Notes: generated by a model from the letters alone, not told the origin. A stretch of DNA of 64,000 nucleotides from Proteles cristata cristata (GCA_017311185.1 JAESUZ010003282.1:1798001-1862000); one strand, 5' to 3'. Counted from the stretch's first letter, positions 36,165 to 48,166 are shown. Program-made: numbers and translations.

Positions 36165-36385
36165 GGGGCACCTGGGTGGCTCAGTCGGTTAAGCGTCTGA
36201 CTTCGGCTCAGGTCATGATCTCGCAGGTCATGGGTTCGAGCCCCGCGTCGGGCTTTGTGCTGACAGCTAGCTCAGAGCCTGGAACCTGCTTCAGATTCTG
36301 TATCTCCCTCTCTCTGATCCTCCCCTGCTCTCTCTCTCTCTCTCTCTCTCTCTCAGAAATAAATAAAAAACATTAAAAATATGGG
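36165..36385 (+). mobile_element. Carnivore tRNA-derived SINE with intact A- and B-box
   Basis: It starts 'gggcacctgggtggctcagt'. Pol III-type boxes 'tggctcagtcgg' and 'ggttcgagccc' are both intact, followed by 'gctgacagctagctcagagc' and a (CT)n run at about 36325-36355. TSD is approximately 'aaattatacagtt' (36150) / 'aaattgtacagtt' (36409). Confidence 0.95.
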
Positions 36386-36420
36386 AAGCTTTCCAAAAAA
36401 AATAAAATAAATTGTACAGT

Positions 36421-38372
36421 TGGGAAAGCCCTGCTAGGGTTTTCTATTTGTTTGTTTTAGTTCTTGGGATCTTCCACTGTAACTACTCCATCAAACAAGT
36501 TAGATGTTCATGGTGCTACATGAGTCACAGACCTAACCATCCACATTGGCCAAGCACCATTAGGAGCAGGATATTCTAGCAGAAGACCTCAGAGGTTTCT
36601 GGATCTGAATCTTTTATGTATTTATTGTTTCAAGTTAAGGCAATGTTGCCAGTTATTATGTTGGGGGATTTATGTGCTTTCTCCTGTTTTCTGGTGGGCT
36701 TTTCAACCTCATCTTGTTTCCAGGAGGTAAGTCAAAAGCAAGTGCTTTTGTTTTACATGAGAACATTGAAGTAACCAAGGACTCCTTTCTTAGGTTCCAT
36801 GCACTTCTGTGCATGATGTTACAAATGACTAGTAACTAAACTAAAAAGAAACTGGGTCACAAATGTGATTTTCTCGTTTTTAATCACTCTTTGGCTCTAA
36901 GCTACCCTGATGTACATGGTAAACCAGCTGGCGGGCTGTGGTCCATCATCCTGAGGCATGAGTGACTTCATGCATTACATGCTTTTGAATCAGGCGTCTC
37001 CATCAAAATCTTGAACCAGACCAAGGGTGCGTATGGTTACTTCCAAGGTCTCGTTTACTGGCTTGACAAAGATCATGAACATAGTTTGTCTATCCCATGG
37101 TTAAATAACAGTGGACAAGAGCCTTTTCCTACTTTCAGAATCAACCAGAGGTCGCATCTGTACAACCTAGTACAGTGATGTAGCAATATAGAGCCGATTC
37201 CATTCACTTATCGCTGTGTTTGGCGGCATCACGCATTCGCTCTGCAGCTTCCTCTAAGCTACGTACTTATACTCCACCTCTCTATGCTCTTTTGTATCAT
37301 GGAAAGTAACATAGACCTTGAAGGAATGGTGTGAAGATTAAAGTGAATTTTAAAATATTCAATCAAACAGGGTTTTTGCAAAGTGCCAGTACACGTCTGA
37401 ATATTCTATGAAGAACAAAAACTTATAAATTATTTGTATTCATAATATTACATGATTTATTCTGTGATATTTATCAAAATAAATATGAAAGAAGCAAGGA
37501 AATTTTCTCAAGCTTTCCTAATCCACGTTGGCCCTGAGAATAGCCGAAAACTAGGAATGTCTTTGTTCCAAGGGGGAATGAGCTGAGCTATGTTATAGAC
37601 ATTTCAAATGCCTGGAGTGCTAAGTTGTTTGCCATGGTTTATCAAATGCTGAATGTGTTGCATTTTATGTTTGACATTTATAGAGTGCATATGTGACTAC
37701 TGACTTACCAAAAAAAGCGAGGAAGGCTGTGCCAGAGATCAGGGCAAATAATTCAGATCTTCCTGTAGGAAAGAAAAAACCTGAAACATATTTTCTTAAC
37801 TTTATAAGAGCATAGAAATATTCCATTTCCACCAGTATGTTGTTAGCCTAAAATAATTCTTTGAGGCCAGTTCTCTTTCCCCAGCCAAAAACGGGTCAAC
37901 ATGAATCAGAAGTAAAACTATTTAATAGTGTTAGACAAGAAGCAGGATTTCTGAAACAGACCTAAAAAGTGTGCTGCATGATGCCTGTACTTTCCGATTT
38001 ACAGACAAGTACAGGTTTTAAAAGAATTTGGGAGACATAAGTTTGCCAGTCACTTTTCTATGTAAGAACAGTTTTTCAGTCTTCATATCCACTATCACCA
38101 TAATTTCATAAAAGAAAGTTCACTTTAACACTAAAAGTTTAAAGGACATGCTCTCCAGAAATAAAAAGCGATTCCTTAAATCATAAATATTTATGAAACA
38201 TTCCCTTTATGAAAAACTTAGTACTTTGTTCTTACTTATCTTAATTCACAGAGACCAATAAAAACTCCATCAGCTGGCATTAAAAGTCATTGCCTTGCTA
38301 TAAAGTAGACACATCAAGAACTAAAACTAACATGGAATTTTAATGAAGAAAATCTGAAGAGCAGTAACTGAC
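36421..38372. other. Intronic, nothing recognised
   Basis: A/T-rich and without any named repeat. It could hold conserved non-coding DNA, but nothing specific stands out. Confidence 0.5.
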
Positions 38373-38393
38373 TCTAAGAATGACCATTTTGGT

Positions 38394-38756
38394 TGTTTGT
38401 TTGTTTGTTTGTTTTGTTTTTTAACAGTTTATTGTCAAGTTGGTTTCCATATAACACCCAGTGCTCATCCCCACAAGTGCCCTCCTCCATCCCCATCGCC
38501 TCCCTTCCCCTCCCCCACACCACTATCAGCCCTCAGTTTGTTCTTGGCATTCAGGAGTCTCTCATGGTTTGCCTCCCTCCCTCTCCCTCACTATTTTTCC
38601 CCTTCTTTTCCCCTTCTTTTCTCCATGGCCCTCCATTAAGTTCCTCCTAATCCTCCTATACATGCGAACATATGGTATCCGTCCTTCTCTGCCTGACTTC
38701 TTTCGCTCAGCATAACATCCTCAAGTTCCATCCATGTTGCTACACGTGGCCAGATT
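38394..38756 (-). mobile_element. 5'-truncated LINE-1 3' end with long TSD
   Basis: The plus strand shows a (TTTG)n/T-rich tail, then 'agtttattgtcaagttggtt', 'ccatataacacccagtgctc', CT-rich sequence and 'catatggtatccgtccttct', which is the reverse complement of a carnivore L1 3' UTR. A 21-base TSD with one mismatch lies at 38373-38393 and 38757-38777. About 360 bases are inserted. Confidence 0.94.
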
Positions 38757-40311
38757 TCTAAGAATGACTATTTTGGTCAAATTCATCCCTAATTCTTGGG
38801 AACCCACTCCGAGCACACACCTTGTAGACAGCAGATCAGAATGTCATCTTCCAGGCTGAAGGCCGTAGTCCTGTTTCTTCCCTGAATAAAGGTGAGGAAC
38901 TTGTGCATAGTAACTGAGGAAAAATACACAGGAAAGTGACATTTCTCAAACCTTCAGTGAAGAGATGAATGGAATAGCTCCCCACACACACATTATATCC
39001 TAAGCTTCTAAAAAGTTCTGCCTTGTTTCTGATCACTAACATAAATCTAAATCACTAAATTCAGCAAAGGTAGTTACTTGAAATTTGGACACTGATGTAA
39101 GTCTGACATTAGAGAATTCAAACCACACATTCCTCACCTTTTTACTTGCAATCTGCCCAGCCAAGATTAGATTCATTAGATGATCTGCAAGAAGCAAGAG
39201 CATTAGGGTTGCCTGACTGAGGAAACAAAAATAGAAGTTGCTCAGTAAAATACAAATTTCACATAAACAACGGATACTTTTTTTGTATCAGTATGTCCCA
39301 AATATTGCATGAGTGTACTATATTTTATCTGGCAACCTTCACAAGTATGGACCCTCCCAGTTTCTGGCCACCACAACAGATATGGAAAAACCAATAAGTG
39401 TATTACAGTGGGGACACATGAACTTTATGATGGCCAGTTATTAGGACTTGAAGACGATTTGAAATGGAGCTCTCCCTCAAAGGCATTATGTTAGGCTAGC
39501 CATTCAGTTATACAAACAGAGAAAAATATTAGCAGACTGCTGAAGAAGGGCTCTTAGAAAATCTTAGAGGATCTATGAATTATTGTGGCTCTTTTCCATA
39601 GAATAATACTATAACATAGAATTTGTACTATAACAGTACAAATTATAAGTAGTGGTAAGTATAGAAATTCCACTAAAGCACTTCTATAACTGAACATGAG
39701 ATTCCTGGTTAATTTTGCCTAGGGAAGAAAGGCCAGCCATCGATCTGAATGTCATTGGCTTGGTTCTAAAGAGTTGGTTCACTGTCAAGAATAAAAGGAG
39801 GCTGCCATGGACTCTTGGAGGCACCCAGGAGAACAAAGGCTCCCATTGATGGAGAAGAGTAAGAAGCCCTACTGTCTCAAGAGCTAGAAGTAGAATAAAG
39901 AAGTGTAACAGGAAGCTACTACTTTAGAATGTGGCCTCCTCTCTAACCAGTCTAATGGTTTTCTTAGTAATGGAAGTGACAGGTCTCTCAAAGATCCATT
40001 GACAAACCCTGTGGCTTGCCTAGAAGCTCTGGCTCACCATTATCCATCATGCTTCCTGTCTGTAGCCCTCTCTCATTGTCAAGTAAACAAGCATGCAAAG
40101 TAACCCTGGCTTAGCTGTTGCCTGGTTTGGGTTTTGTTCTACCCCTATATGAGGATGGCATCCAGAGGTGATGCTGCTGTAGGGTCCATGAACTGTTCAG
40201 TGGGTCGTACCTGTGAAAGGGAAAGAATATCTGTTTCACTACTTTCTAACTGAGAACACATAAGCATAAACATGTCAATTACAATATATTACTGACAGTA
40301 AAGCAAGCAAA

Positions 40312-40347
40312 TAACTATATATATTATATATATGTTGTATATATAAC
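40312..40347. repeat. AT-rich TA/TAT low-complexity tract
   Basis: Runs of 'tatatatattatatatat' and 'gtatatataac' are self-complementary and lie about 120 bases before the alternating tract at 40468. Confidence 0.85.
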
Positions 40348-40467
40348 AATATCATTATGTTGGGGTAAAAACATGTTTTGGGGGAAAATGAGGACAAGTC
40401 TTTCTTGGCTTAGGGATTTATTTCCTCTGATAAACATTAGAGTGGTTAAACTATGAGATGGCAAATT

Positions 40468-40509
40468 GTGTGTGCATGTGTGCGTGCATACACATGTATG
40501 CACACACGT
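40468..40509. repeat. 42-base alternating purine-pyrimidine tract with inverted repeats
   Basis: Every step from 40468 to 40509 alternates purine and pyrimidine (GT, GC, AT and AC mixed). GTGTGTGCAT (40468-40477) is repeated inverted at 40498-40507. An inner near-palindrome lies at 40484-40503 (GTGCATACA / TGTATGCAC). It has Z-DNA and hairpin potential. Confidence 0.9.
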
Positions 40510-41324
40510 TTTGAGACTCAGTGGATACTATTAGTGGGAAAGAAACTATTTTCTTTAAATTAGTGGCCCATGCCAAAAAGGCAGTAGTAAAGAAGACTCA
40601 TTCTCTTGCTGAGTTTAGATGTCTGAGCAGAAACTGATTTTTTCTATTTTGAGAAAACCTAAAAGTAATTATCATAATTACTCATAGTACTATGCCCCAT
40701 AGAAAAGAACTTTCAAATGGAATCAATATGTTCCTCATTGAATCTGATTGAGAACATTCCAGTCAGGATCATCTTTATACCCTTGTAACAAGGAGAATTA
40801 AACAGGACAGAATTTGATGGATGAAAGTCAGGAACATTCTCAGAGTCACATATAAATATTGCACAAGATCTAATCTCCTTGTGATTATTTATACTATTCT
40901 ATATTACTCTCTCCATCAATGTTTCACTTTGTCCTATGGACCTTATTTTCACACTTGGTTGATTTTATTGATCATCTTCCCGGTTCCCATTATAAGAGAT
41001 TGAGACTTGGGGGCGCAGTGTTTTTCACAAGGTCAGAGTGGATCACACATCTGTTATAAAAGCCAAGAGCTTGCACTGCTAGTTGGTTTCTACAAATGTT
41101 AGCATTTTTCAGACACTAGGTAAAGGAGAGGAAAATCACTTTTACAATTATGCGGTCAGCATACTATCCTTGTGTGTTTTCTTTAAACTTTTGACTTAAA
41201 CCTGAATAAGATAGAATATCATAATCTTTTTCAAGGCCTGCATCATTTAAAAGCAAATATTCAATTTAGAGTTCATGTGCATTTTAATTTTGCTAGACAG
41301 AGTAGGTTTATCCTCTTGGTCATT

Positions 41325-41774
41325 TGTGTTAGTTTCCCACTGATGCTGCAGCAAATGACCAAGTCAGTGGCTTAAAACAACACAAATTTATTATTGTACA
41401 GTCCTGGGGTCACAAGTCTAGCATTGGTCAGTAGGGCTGTGTTCCTTCTGGAGGCCCTAGGGAAAGATTCCCTTGCCTTCCCCACCTTCTAGAGGCTGCT
41501 TGTGTTCCGTGGTGTGTGGCCCATCTTCCATCTTCAGGTCCCCAGTGTAGCATCTTTGAGCCTCTCTCTCTAGCTCATACACTCTTGCCTCAGTCGTGTA
41601 AGAACCCTGATTATTATATTCAGTCCACCCAGATAATGCAGGATAATCATCGCATCTGAATATCCTTGACTTAATCATACCTGCAAAATCCCTTTTGCCA
41701 TGTAAAGTGACATTCACAGTTCGCCGGAATTCAGATATAGGCATCTTTGAGAAGCCATTATTCTACCTGCCACA
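41325..41774 (-). mobile_element. Old LTR, probably ERVL-MaLR type (solo)
   Basis: A 450-base repeat. On the minus strand it starts TGTGGCAGGTAGAATAATGG and ends within 'caaatttgtgttgttttaag', 'ccactgacttggtcatttgc'. Reverse-oriented words include 'acctgcaaaatcccttttgc' and 'ccatgtaaagtgacattcac'. No internal retroviral genes. Class recalled by eye. Confidence 0.62.
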
Positions 41775-42197
41775 CCATTTTCCTAAGCACCTCTAAAAGC
41801 TATAATGTACACTATTGTGCACCACTGTCCTACATTTAATTTTATTCCTTTCATGTAATATACTTTTAAACACCTCCTATAGACTATTTTACTTGTACTT
41901 ATCTATTATGATTTAAGACACTAAATGTCTTAAAATATAAAATTTAGAACACCTAAACATTTTATGAAGACCCAGCACTTAAGTGGATGTAAGGACTTGC
42001 CACGTGGTACATTATCAAGAAGTTCCTCACTTTGCCAGCTGGGATACTTCTACTTTGGCACTTTCTCTTTACTTAAGGAATTTGTTTGTCCTTAATAGTT
42101 ATATAGGTTATTTTATCAGTTTCTAGGAAGTCTTATTATTTAAACTTTGTGATGATGAAGATATTGTAGATCACTTGATTTTGTTTAAAATCATCCT

Positions 42198-42432
42198 AGG
42201 GGTGCCTGGTTGGCTCAGTTGGTTAAGCATATGACTCTTTGTTTTGGCTCAGGGCATGATCTCACAGTTTGTGGGCTGGAGCCCTGCCTCACGCTCTGCA
42301 CTGACAGCATGGAGCCTGCTAGGGATTCTCTCTCTCCGTCTCTCTCTCTCTCTACCCCAAATCACACAGTTTCTGTCTCCCTCAAAATAAATAAATGAAC
42401 TTTTAAAAATTACTATAATTATTATAATATAA
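42198..42432 (+). mobile_element. Carnivore tRNA-derived SINE
   Basis: It starts 'ggggtgcctggttggctcag', has a diverged head, the body 'gacagcatggagcctgctag' and a 'caaaataaataaatg' tail. The perfect 12-base TSD 'taaaatcatcct' is at 42186-42197 and 42433-42444. Confidence 0.95.
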
Positions 42433-42755
42433 TAAAATCATCCTTTTCCTTGATATTTCCCTTCCTGTCTCCTCAGAAAATACCTCTGATGTCCTGCTTG
42501 TAAATAACTTGGTGGTAGTCCTCTTAACAGTCTGACAATTCCTTTTCAGCTTTGATGTAAAATGTCAAGGTCAAGTTTATTTAACATGTACTCATTACAA
42601 ACAAGTTCAAATTAGTTGGCTGGATTTATCTCTTTAATTCAGCATATATTTAAAAGTGGTTTACCATGAGCACCTGAAATATAACTCCCATGTTGATTCA
42701 ACATTTTTCTGTGTTGCTTAGGGTATATACTTCTTTTCCTGTTGTGGTGTTTCTA

Positions 42756-42958
42756 TTTTTTTTAATGTTTATACATTTTGAGAGAGAGTGAGAACAGAGG
42801 AGAGGCAGAGAGAGAGAGGGAGTGAGAGAATCCCAAGCAGGCCTCATGATATCAGCACAGAGTCCCACGCAAGGTTCAGTCACACAAACTATGAGATCAT
42901 GACCTGAACTGAAATCAAAAGATGGACGCTTAACCTCCTGAGCCCCCCAGGCTTCCCC
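42756..42958 (-). mobile_element. Carnivore tRNA-derived SINE (diverged)
   Basis: Poly-T then 'aatgtttatacattttgaga', GA-rich stretch and a head ending 'tgagccccccaggcttcccc'. A possible TSD is 'gttgtggtgtttct' / 'gttgtgtttctt'. Confidence 0.9.
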
Positions 42959-43029
42959 AGAGTATGTTGTGTTTCTTAAACCTTGTTCTGGTGTGGTATG
43001 ATATACACTAAACAGAAAATGACTTTGCA

Positions 43030-43220
43030 CAGATCTGGGTTTGAATTTCTGGTCTCTCTCTTACCATCTGTGGATAAGTTAAACTGTAAGCTTGACTTCC
43101 TTTTCTGAAACAGAATGAATACTGCTTATTCCATAGGGTTCTTGTAAAAATTAAATAAAATAATGTATGAGATATTTAACATGGTACATAGGGAATACTA
43201 TGGAATGTAGTGGTAGCTGT
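43030..43220 (+). mobile_element. MIR
   Basis: 'gatctgggtttgaatttctg', 'ccatctgtggataagttaaa', 'ccatagggttcttgtaaaaa' and 'aacatggtacatagggaata' follow MIR order. Confidence 0.7.
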
Positions 43221-43420
43221 TATAATAATAATTATGTTAATATGTTACAATTAATATTTTCTTTTAATCTTACCTTCCTGTTGTCCTGCCTTCCATCCTG
43301 CTAAGGGAAATTAATATGGAATCTGAATTTCAGTCAGACACAGAGAAGAGAGTAAAAATACAGAGCATCCCTTATATCAGATACGGTAGAGGTGCAGTCC
43401 TGTTTTATATTTGCATTTTT

Positions 43421-43608
43421 TTTAATGTTTATTTATTTTTTAGAGAGAAAGTGTGAGCAGGGAAGGGGCAGATAGAGGGGGACAGAGGACCTGAAATAGG
43501 CTCTGCTGATAGCAGCAAGCCCGATGTGGGGCTCCAGCTCACATACCTTGAGATCATGACCTGAGCTGAAGTTGGACACTCAACAGACTGAGCCACCCAG
43601 GCACCCCT
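43421..43608 (-). mobile_element. Carnivore tRNA-derived SINE
   Basis: 'aatgtttatttattttttag' to 'tgagccacccaggcacccc'. TSD 'atttgcattttt' (43409-43420) / 'gtttgcattttt' (43611-43622). Confidence 0.94.
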
Positions 43609-43659
43609 GTGTTTGCATTTTTCTTATCTTCCGGGGGAAAAAGCCACCTAGTGATGACA

Positions 43660-43880
43660 ACACTGATAGTCCCCATAATGAGTTCCTACTGTATGCCAAG
43701 CAGTTTTTTTTCATTCATATTACCTCTAAATTGTAATTATCATTATCCTCACTTTACAGTTGAAGAAACTGGGTATTAGAGAGGTCACAGAAAGGCAAGG
43801 AAACTTGTCCAAAGCCACACAGATAGCAAAGGGAAGTCCAGATTTGAACCTAGGGGCTAACCCTAAAATCTTCTCCATTA
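43660..43880 (-). mobile_element. MIR
   Basis: 'tcctactgtatgccaagcag', 'atcctcactttacagttgaa' and 'ccaaagccacacagatagca' are the reverse complement of MIR. Confidence 0.8.
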
Positions 43881-44449
43881 GAGAGAGAAAAGTAGAAAAA
43901 CTCATCAAAGCAGCTATCATTGATGCATCTTTTTGTCTAAAAGTTCTGAGTATTCCTCCGACTAGATTCTGTTTTCACTTATTGGCAGTTACTATAATTT
44001 TTGACATTGGGTTATTGGGTGATGTTGTATTTTCAGTATAACATTTGAATTAGGGTATTCGTTGCTTTATCACTATTAAGTTCTTTTCCAGTTAAGTGTT
44101 TAACTATTAAGTTTATTCTCCCAATGCTGCACTTTCTTATAGTGTTCCAGATCACATTTTGTTTTCCTCTAGGAAAATGTATCTTTGAAATTATATTATA
44201 CTTCAGAAAGAAAATGCAGTATGATTTGTTAAGACAAGTTATACATAAATTTTCAGGAATACATATGTTGTATAAAGTGTGGCACATTTATATTCAACTC
44301 TATAAATACTTGATCTTCAGCCCTGGAATAATAAACACTCAGAGGCCAGCAACATGCGTGGGTAACTGAGATGGCAGCCTTCAAAAATAAAAAATGTACA
44401 AATCTTCTTTGGGGAAATAAAAGACTTAGAAGAAGATTTTAAAGCTTTC

Positions 44450-44930
44450 TTCAATGCGGGTTAAGAAACTAATTCCAAAATTATGAGTCCCCTCTTTTAG
44501 ACGACTTCTGCTTTGTAGCTTCATCCGTGAAAAGCTGAGATGCATGTACAAATAGCTGGATTTCTCTCTGATTAAGATTTGGTTTAAAAACCGTGGAAGT
44601 TTTACGTTCTAATACAGATAATAATAGACAGGACCGCTGAACTGCTGATGCTTCTCAACCCATTTGTTTCCCTGTTTAAAAATAAAAAAAGTAAATTGAA
44701 ACTAATCATTTCGGGCCATTTATTTCAATTAGCCAGGCACAGGTAAATAAGAGAATCTGTCAGTAAAACATAATCAGCTTTTTCTTTGTTTGCTGGTGAA
44801 AACAAAGGGAAAGATAAGTATTATCACTGCAGAACATTATAGGGTTTTTGGATTGTTACAGTGATAAAAAATGAAAGTTTTAAAAATAGAGCATTGGTGC
44901 AGTTTGACATTGTAAATTCACCCTTTGAGG
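44450..44930. promoter_or_regulatory. Candidate conserved non-coding segment
   Basis: No repeat recognised. Dense transcription-factor-like words include 'actaatcatttcgggccatt', 'atttcaattagcc' (homeodomain-like), 'gaaaacaaaggg' (SOX/TCF-like) and 'aaagataag' (GATA-like). This is inference only; conservation cannot be measured here. Confidence 0.3.
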
Positions 44931-45599
44931 CTCTTTCAGCACTGCCACATACAAAATAGAGGAGATTAAAAAGAAATAGCCACTTTCAAAAAAATAAAAA
45001 TAAAAAAAATAATAGCTGCAAAGCCAGAAATAAACAGTCTCAGATTTAGCAGGAAGGAAGCTGGTGGTGTGCTGGGCTGCAGGTCTGGAGAGGATAGTTT
45101 GGATTCTGTGCTATAACAGTGGCTTAAAGTACCCTGTGCAAAGTAGGAGACCAGAACCACATTCACTGCCTGGGACCAAGACTTCTCTGCCCAAACAAGA
45201 AGTCTACCAATGAGCTATGACCACGTGCTCCCTGGAGCTGTGATTTATCAGAATCTGCACTCTGGAGAGGCAAGAGAGAACAGACATAGCCTCCCACCCA
45301 AGACCTACAGCGAGCCGCCCACTAGCTTGGGACTGGCTCCACAATACCTAAATGGGACCCAGGACAGGAGCTTCAGACCATCACTTTAAGTCCCGGTTGT
45401 CCCAGGGGCTGGTAGCGGAAACAGTAAAACTGTATGTGGGAAGAAAAGGCTAAGGCAGTGAGAAAAGAGAAGAAATTAAAATTTCCCACTTGAGAAGAAT
45501 GTACACACCAAAGTTCTACAATATAGAATACAACCAAAGCAAAACAAAATAGTTGGGAGTTGAATTCATTCTAAATGAAATGAAAATAATGGGACAATT

Positions 45600-46330
45600 C
45601 AAAAATGACTTTAATATAACTATGTGATATTCAAGAGAAAAAGGAAGGAATCAGGAAAAAGAACAATATGTTACAAAATAAAACCAACACTATTGGAAAA
45701 GATGAGATGGTAGAAGGGAAAATAACTTTGGAAATGAAAAAATATTTTCTTTGAAATACACTCAATTGAATAAACTCTAGACCAGGCATGGTCAAAAACA
45801 GAATTAATGAACTGTAAGAGAATGAGAAATTCACCCATAATATACTACAGAGACATAAAGAATATAAAGGAGCAGCTGTACCTGGAAGACAGACTGAGAG
45901 GCTTGAAGACTCAGATTGAGAGTACCGCCAAGTGCCATACCTGAAAATTAAAGCTGTACCTAGACAAAAATAGGATGAAGCAGCAAAACATTGAGGACAA
46001 AGATAAAATCTTAAAAGATACTAAAACTAAAAGTTTCCTACAAGGGAAAGACAAACTGAAGGCTTGTCATCAGCAACATGAGATGCCAGAAGTCAATAAA
46101 TAAATGTCAATCTAGAATTCTATATGCAGCTAGGCTATAATACAGAAGTAAGAGAAAAAGAGATCTTTTCAGACAAAGATTATTTGCCACCTACCAGCCC
46201 TTGCTGAAAGAACTACTAAATAATGCACTTTAACATGAAGCAAGATGAACCCAAAGAGGAAGAATAGAGTATAAAAGACAACAGTGATCACAAATGTGAT
46301 AAAAATACATTACCAATACATTAATTACCT
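45600..46330 (+). mobile_element. Ancient L1-lineage (L1M/HAL1-like) fragment
   Basis: 'aacatgagatgccagaagtc', 'atctagaattctatatgcag', 'cagacaaagattatttgcca' and 'cttgctgaaagaactactaa' follow the order seen in old L1/HAL1 elements. A-rich strand, no long open frame. Confidence 0.55.
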
Positions 46331-47394
46331 GATGATTATTTTAAAATTACCTGAGATGTTTCCTTAAACCAGAGCTAAAATTCTAGACAGAATTAACACA
46401 CTATATGCTGTGTGTTGAGTGGATAGTTATGCTGCTGTCTGTTCTGTGAATGAGAAAAAATACCAAGTTAATTCAACTTGGATAGGAAAAGAATCATAGT
46501 TACATCTGTTAGACTTCTGGGTTTAAATTGACAGAATATAAAAAGTATTTTCTACTCTTGAACTTTATTCAAAATCTACTAGGAGAATGTAGGAGTGCAA
46601 ACTGTCTCGGATGGAATGGGTATTTGTCTCTCATAACAAACCCCTAAATGTGGGCAAGGGCTGACAAACACAGTAAAGGTCAAGGTAGACCCCAAGAGAG
46701 AGTTCTTATAGCTGTAGCCTCAGACAAAGCTGAAAGCCAGCAGAATCCCTTTGGATCCAGTAATCCCTTCTTTGAAACAATGAGCAAATGCCAGGAAAGC
46801 TTTGGGAGTTTGAGGGACTCCATTCGGCATGATGCCTAGACAGACCAGCAAAGTGCTGAACAAAGAATCACACAGTCAAAGCCATGTTTGCAAGAATCAG
46901 TCTATTAATGGGGAAGACAGAAACTGATTCTACACAGCCCTGCAGTACAGATCTCATTTGAGAGAAGTAAGGGCTCAAGAGGCCTCTGTCGCATACATAA
47001 CCCTGTACGCTCCTGGGCATGTGATCCTATTCCCTCCTTGGCAATGTGAACCTTCTGCAAATGTCTGCTTAGCAAGTGATCGCCTTGTTTTCACCGTGGT
47101 GATCCCAAGCAAACTAGCATAGGTGGTTCCGTTACTTCCTAGGTATGTGTCCTTGCACAATTCATAACCTTCCTGTCATGGTCTTCATTTTTATAAAATA
47201 AGTTAACAGTTCTCCCCAAATAACACTGTGGGTAAGATTCAGTAACAATACAGGTAAAACACTAGCATGCTATCTGTCCACCACATGGTAAAGAGCCTAG
47301 CAGGCTACGCATATATCTATGAGGTGGAATTCCTTGGGCTGAGCATCGACTTGCCTTCCTTTTTCTCTTCCTCTCTGAAAATTAGTGATTAAGA
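46331..47394. other. Intronic, nothing recognised
   Basis: No named repeat or exon. 43881-44449 and 44931-45599 likewise, apart from an A-rich tract at 44985-45012. Confidence 0.5.
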
Positions 47395-47620
47395 TCAGGG
47401 ATGCGAGAACAAGAATGCCTGGGTTTGAATCCTATCTCTTTCACTTACTAGCTTTGCGATCTTGCCCAAATTATTTATCTGGCCCTCAGCTTTCCCATCT
47501 GTGAAGTGTGGATAATAATAGTACCTACCTCACAAAGTTGTGAAGATTAATTAGTTCACTCTTGTAGAACATTTTGAATAGTGTGGCACAAAGTATTCTG
47601 TATGCGTGAACCATTAGTAC
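47395..47620 (+). mobile_element. MIR, well preserved
   Basis: 'tgcctgggtttgaatcctat', 'ttcacttactagctttgcga', 'cagctttcccatctgtgaag' and 'aataatagtacctacctcac' match MIR along its length. Confidence 0.85.
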
Positions 47621-47945
47621 TTTTGTTTTTCAAGAATTACAAGTCATGCCATAGATAAGGTTACCACACTTCTTGAGTGCTTAAGAATAGCCACCTTCGC
47701 AGGAAATGTGATTCTTTAAACATAGAACAAAACATTAATTTTTGGGGCGGCGTAGAGGGAAGGGACTGGGCACAAAACCCAGGGTGTAGGTGATATATTC
47801 CAAAGTTTGGTTTATTTAGATCATGAGCCAAATTATCTTTTGCCCATGGTTCATTATTTAAGGTAGATCAACACCGTGTGTTCAATAAATTTGTTGTGTG
47901 CGGGTACCAGCCAGTTGCGATAACTTACTAATTATGACCCTATAG

Positions 47946-48158
47946 CAGAGGCTAACAAACTGCAGCTATCAGGCCATTTACAGATTTTTTTTAATAAATA
48001 AAGTTTTATTGAATCACAACTACTTCTTTTATATTTTGCCTATGGCTGCATTTATGATACAACCACAGAATTGAATAGCTGTGCCAGAGACCTTATGGCT
48101 CAAAAAGCCTAAAATATTTACTATTTGCTCCTTTACAGAAACAGTTTGCTGACTCCTG
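47946..48158. mobile_element. hAT-type non-autonomous DNA transposon (Charlie/MER group)
   Basis: A 213-base element. The inverted ends 'cagaggctaacaaactg' and (reverse complement of the right end) 'caggagtcagcaaactg' match at most positions. It is flanked by 8-base duplications 'ccctatag' (47938-47945) and 'ccctagag' (48159-48166), the TSD length of hAT elements. The interior 'aataaagttttattgaatca' is characteristic. Confidence 0.85.
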
Positions 48159-48166
48159 CCCTAGAG

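Larger units (their letters stand above)
38778..41324. other. Intronic, simple-sequence features only
   Basis: Apart from the AT-rich and alternating tracts at 40312-40509, nothing recognised. 41775-42185 is also unassigned. Confidence 0.5.

Noticed and set aside
36165..36260. tRNA-like sequence with A- and B-boxes
   Set aside because: It is the head of a tRNA-derived SINE, not a functional tRNA gene; no cloverleaf or anticodon arm can be drawn with confidence.
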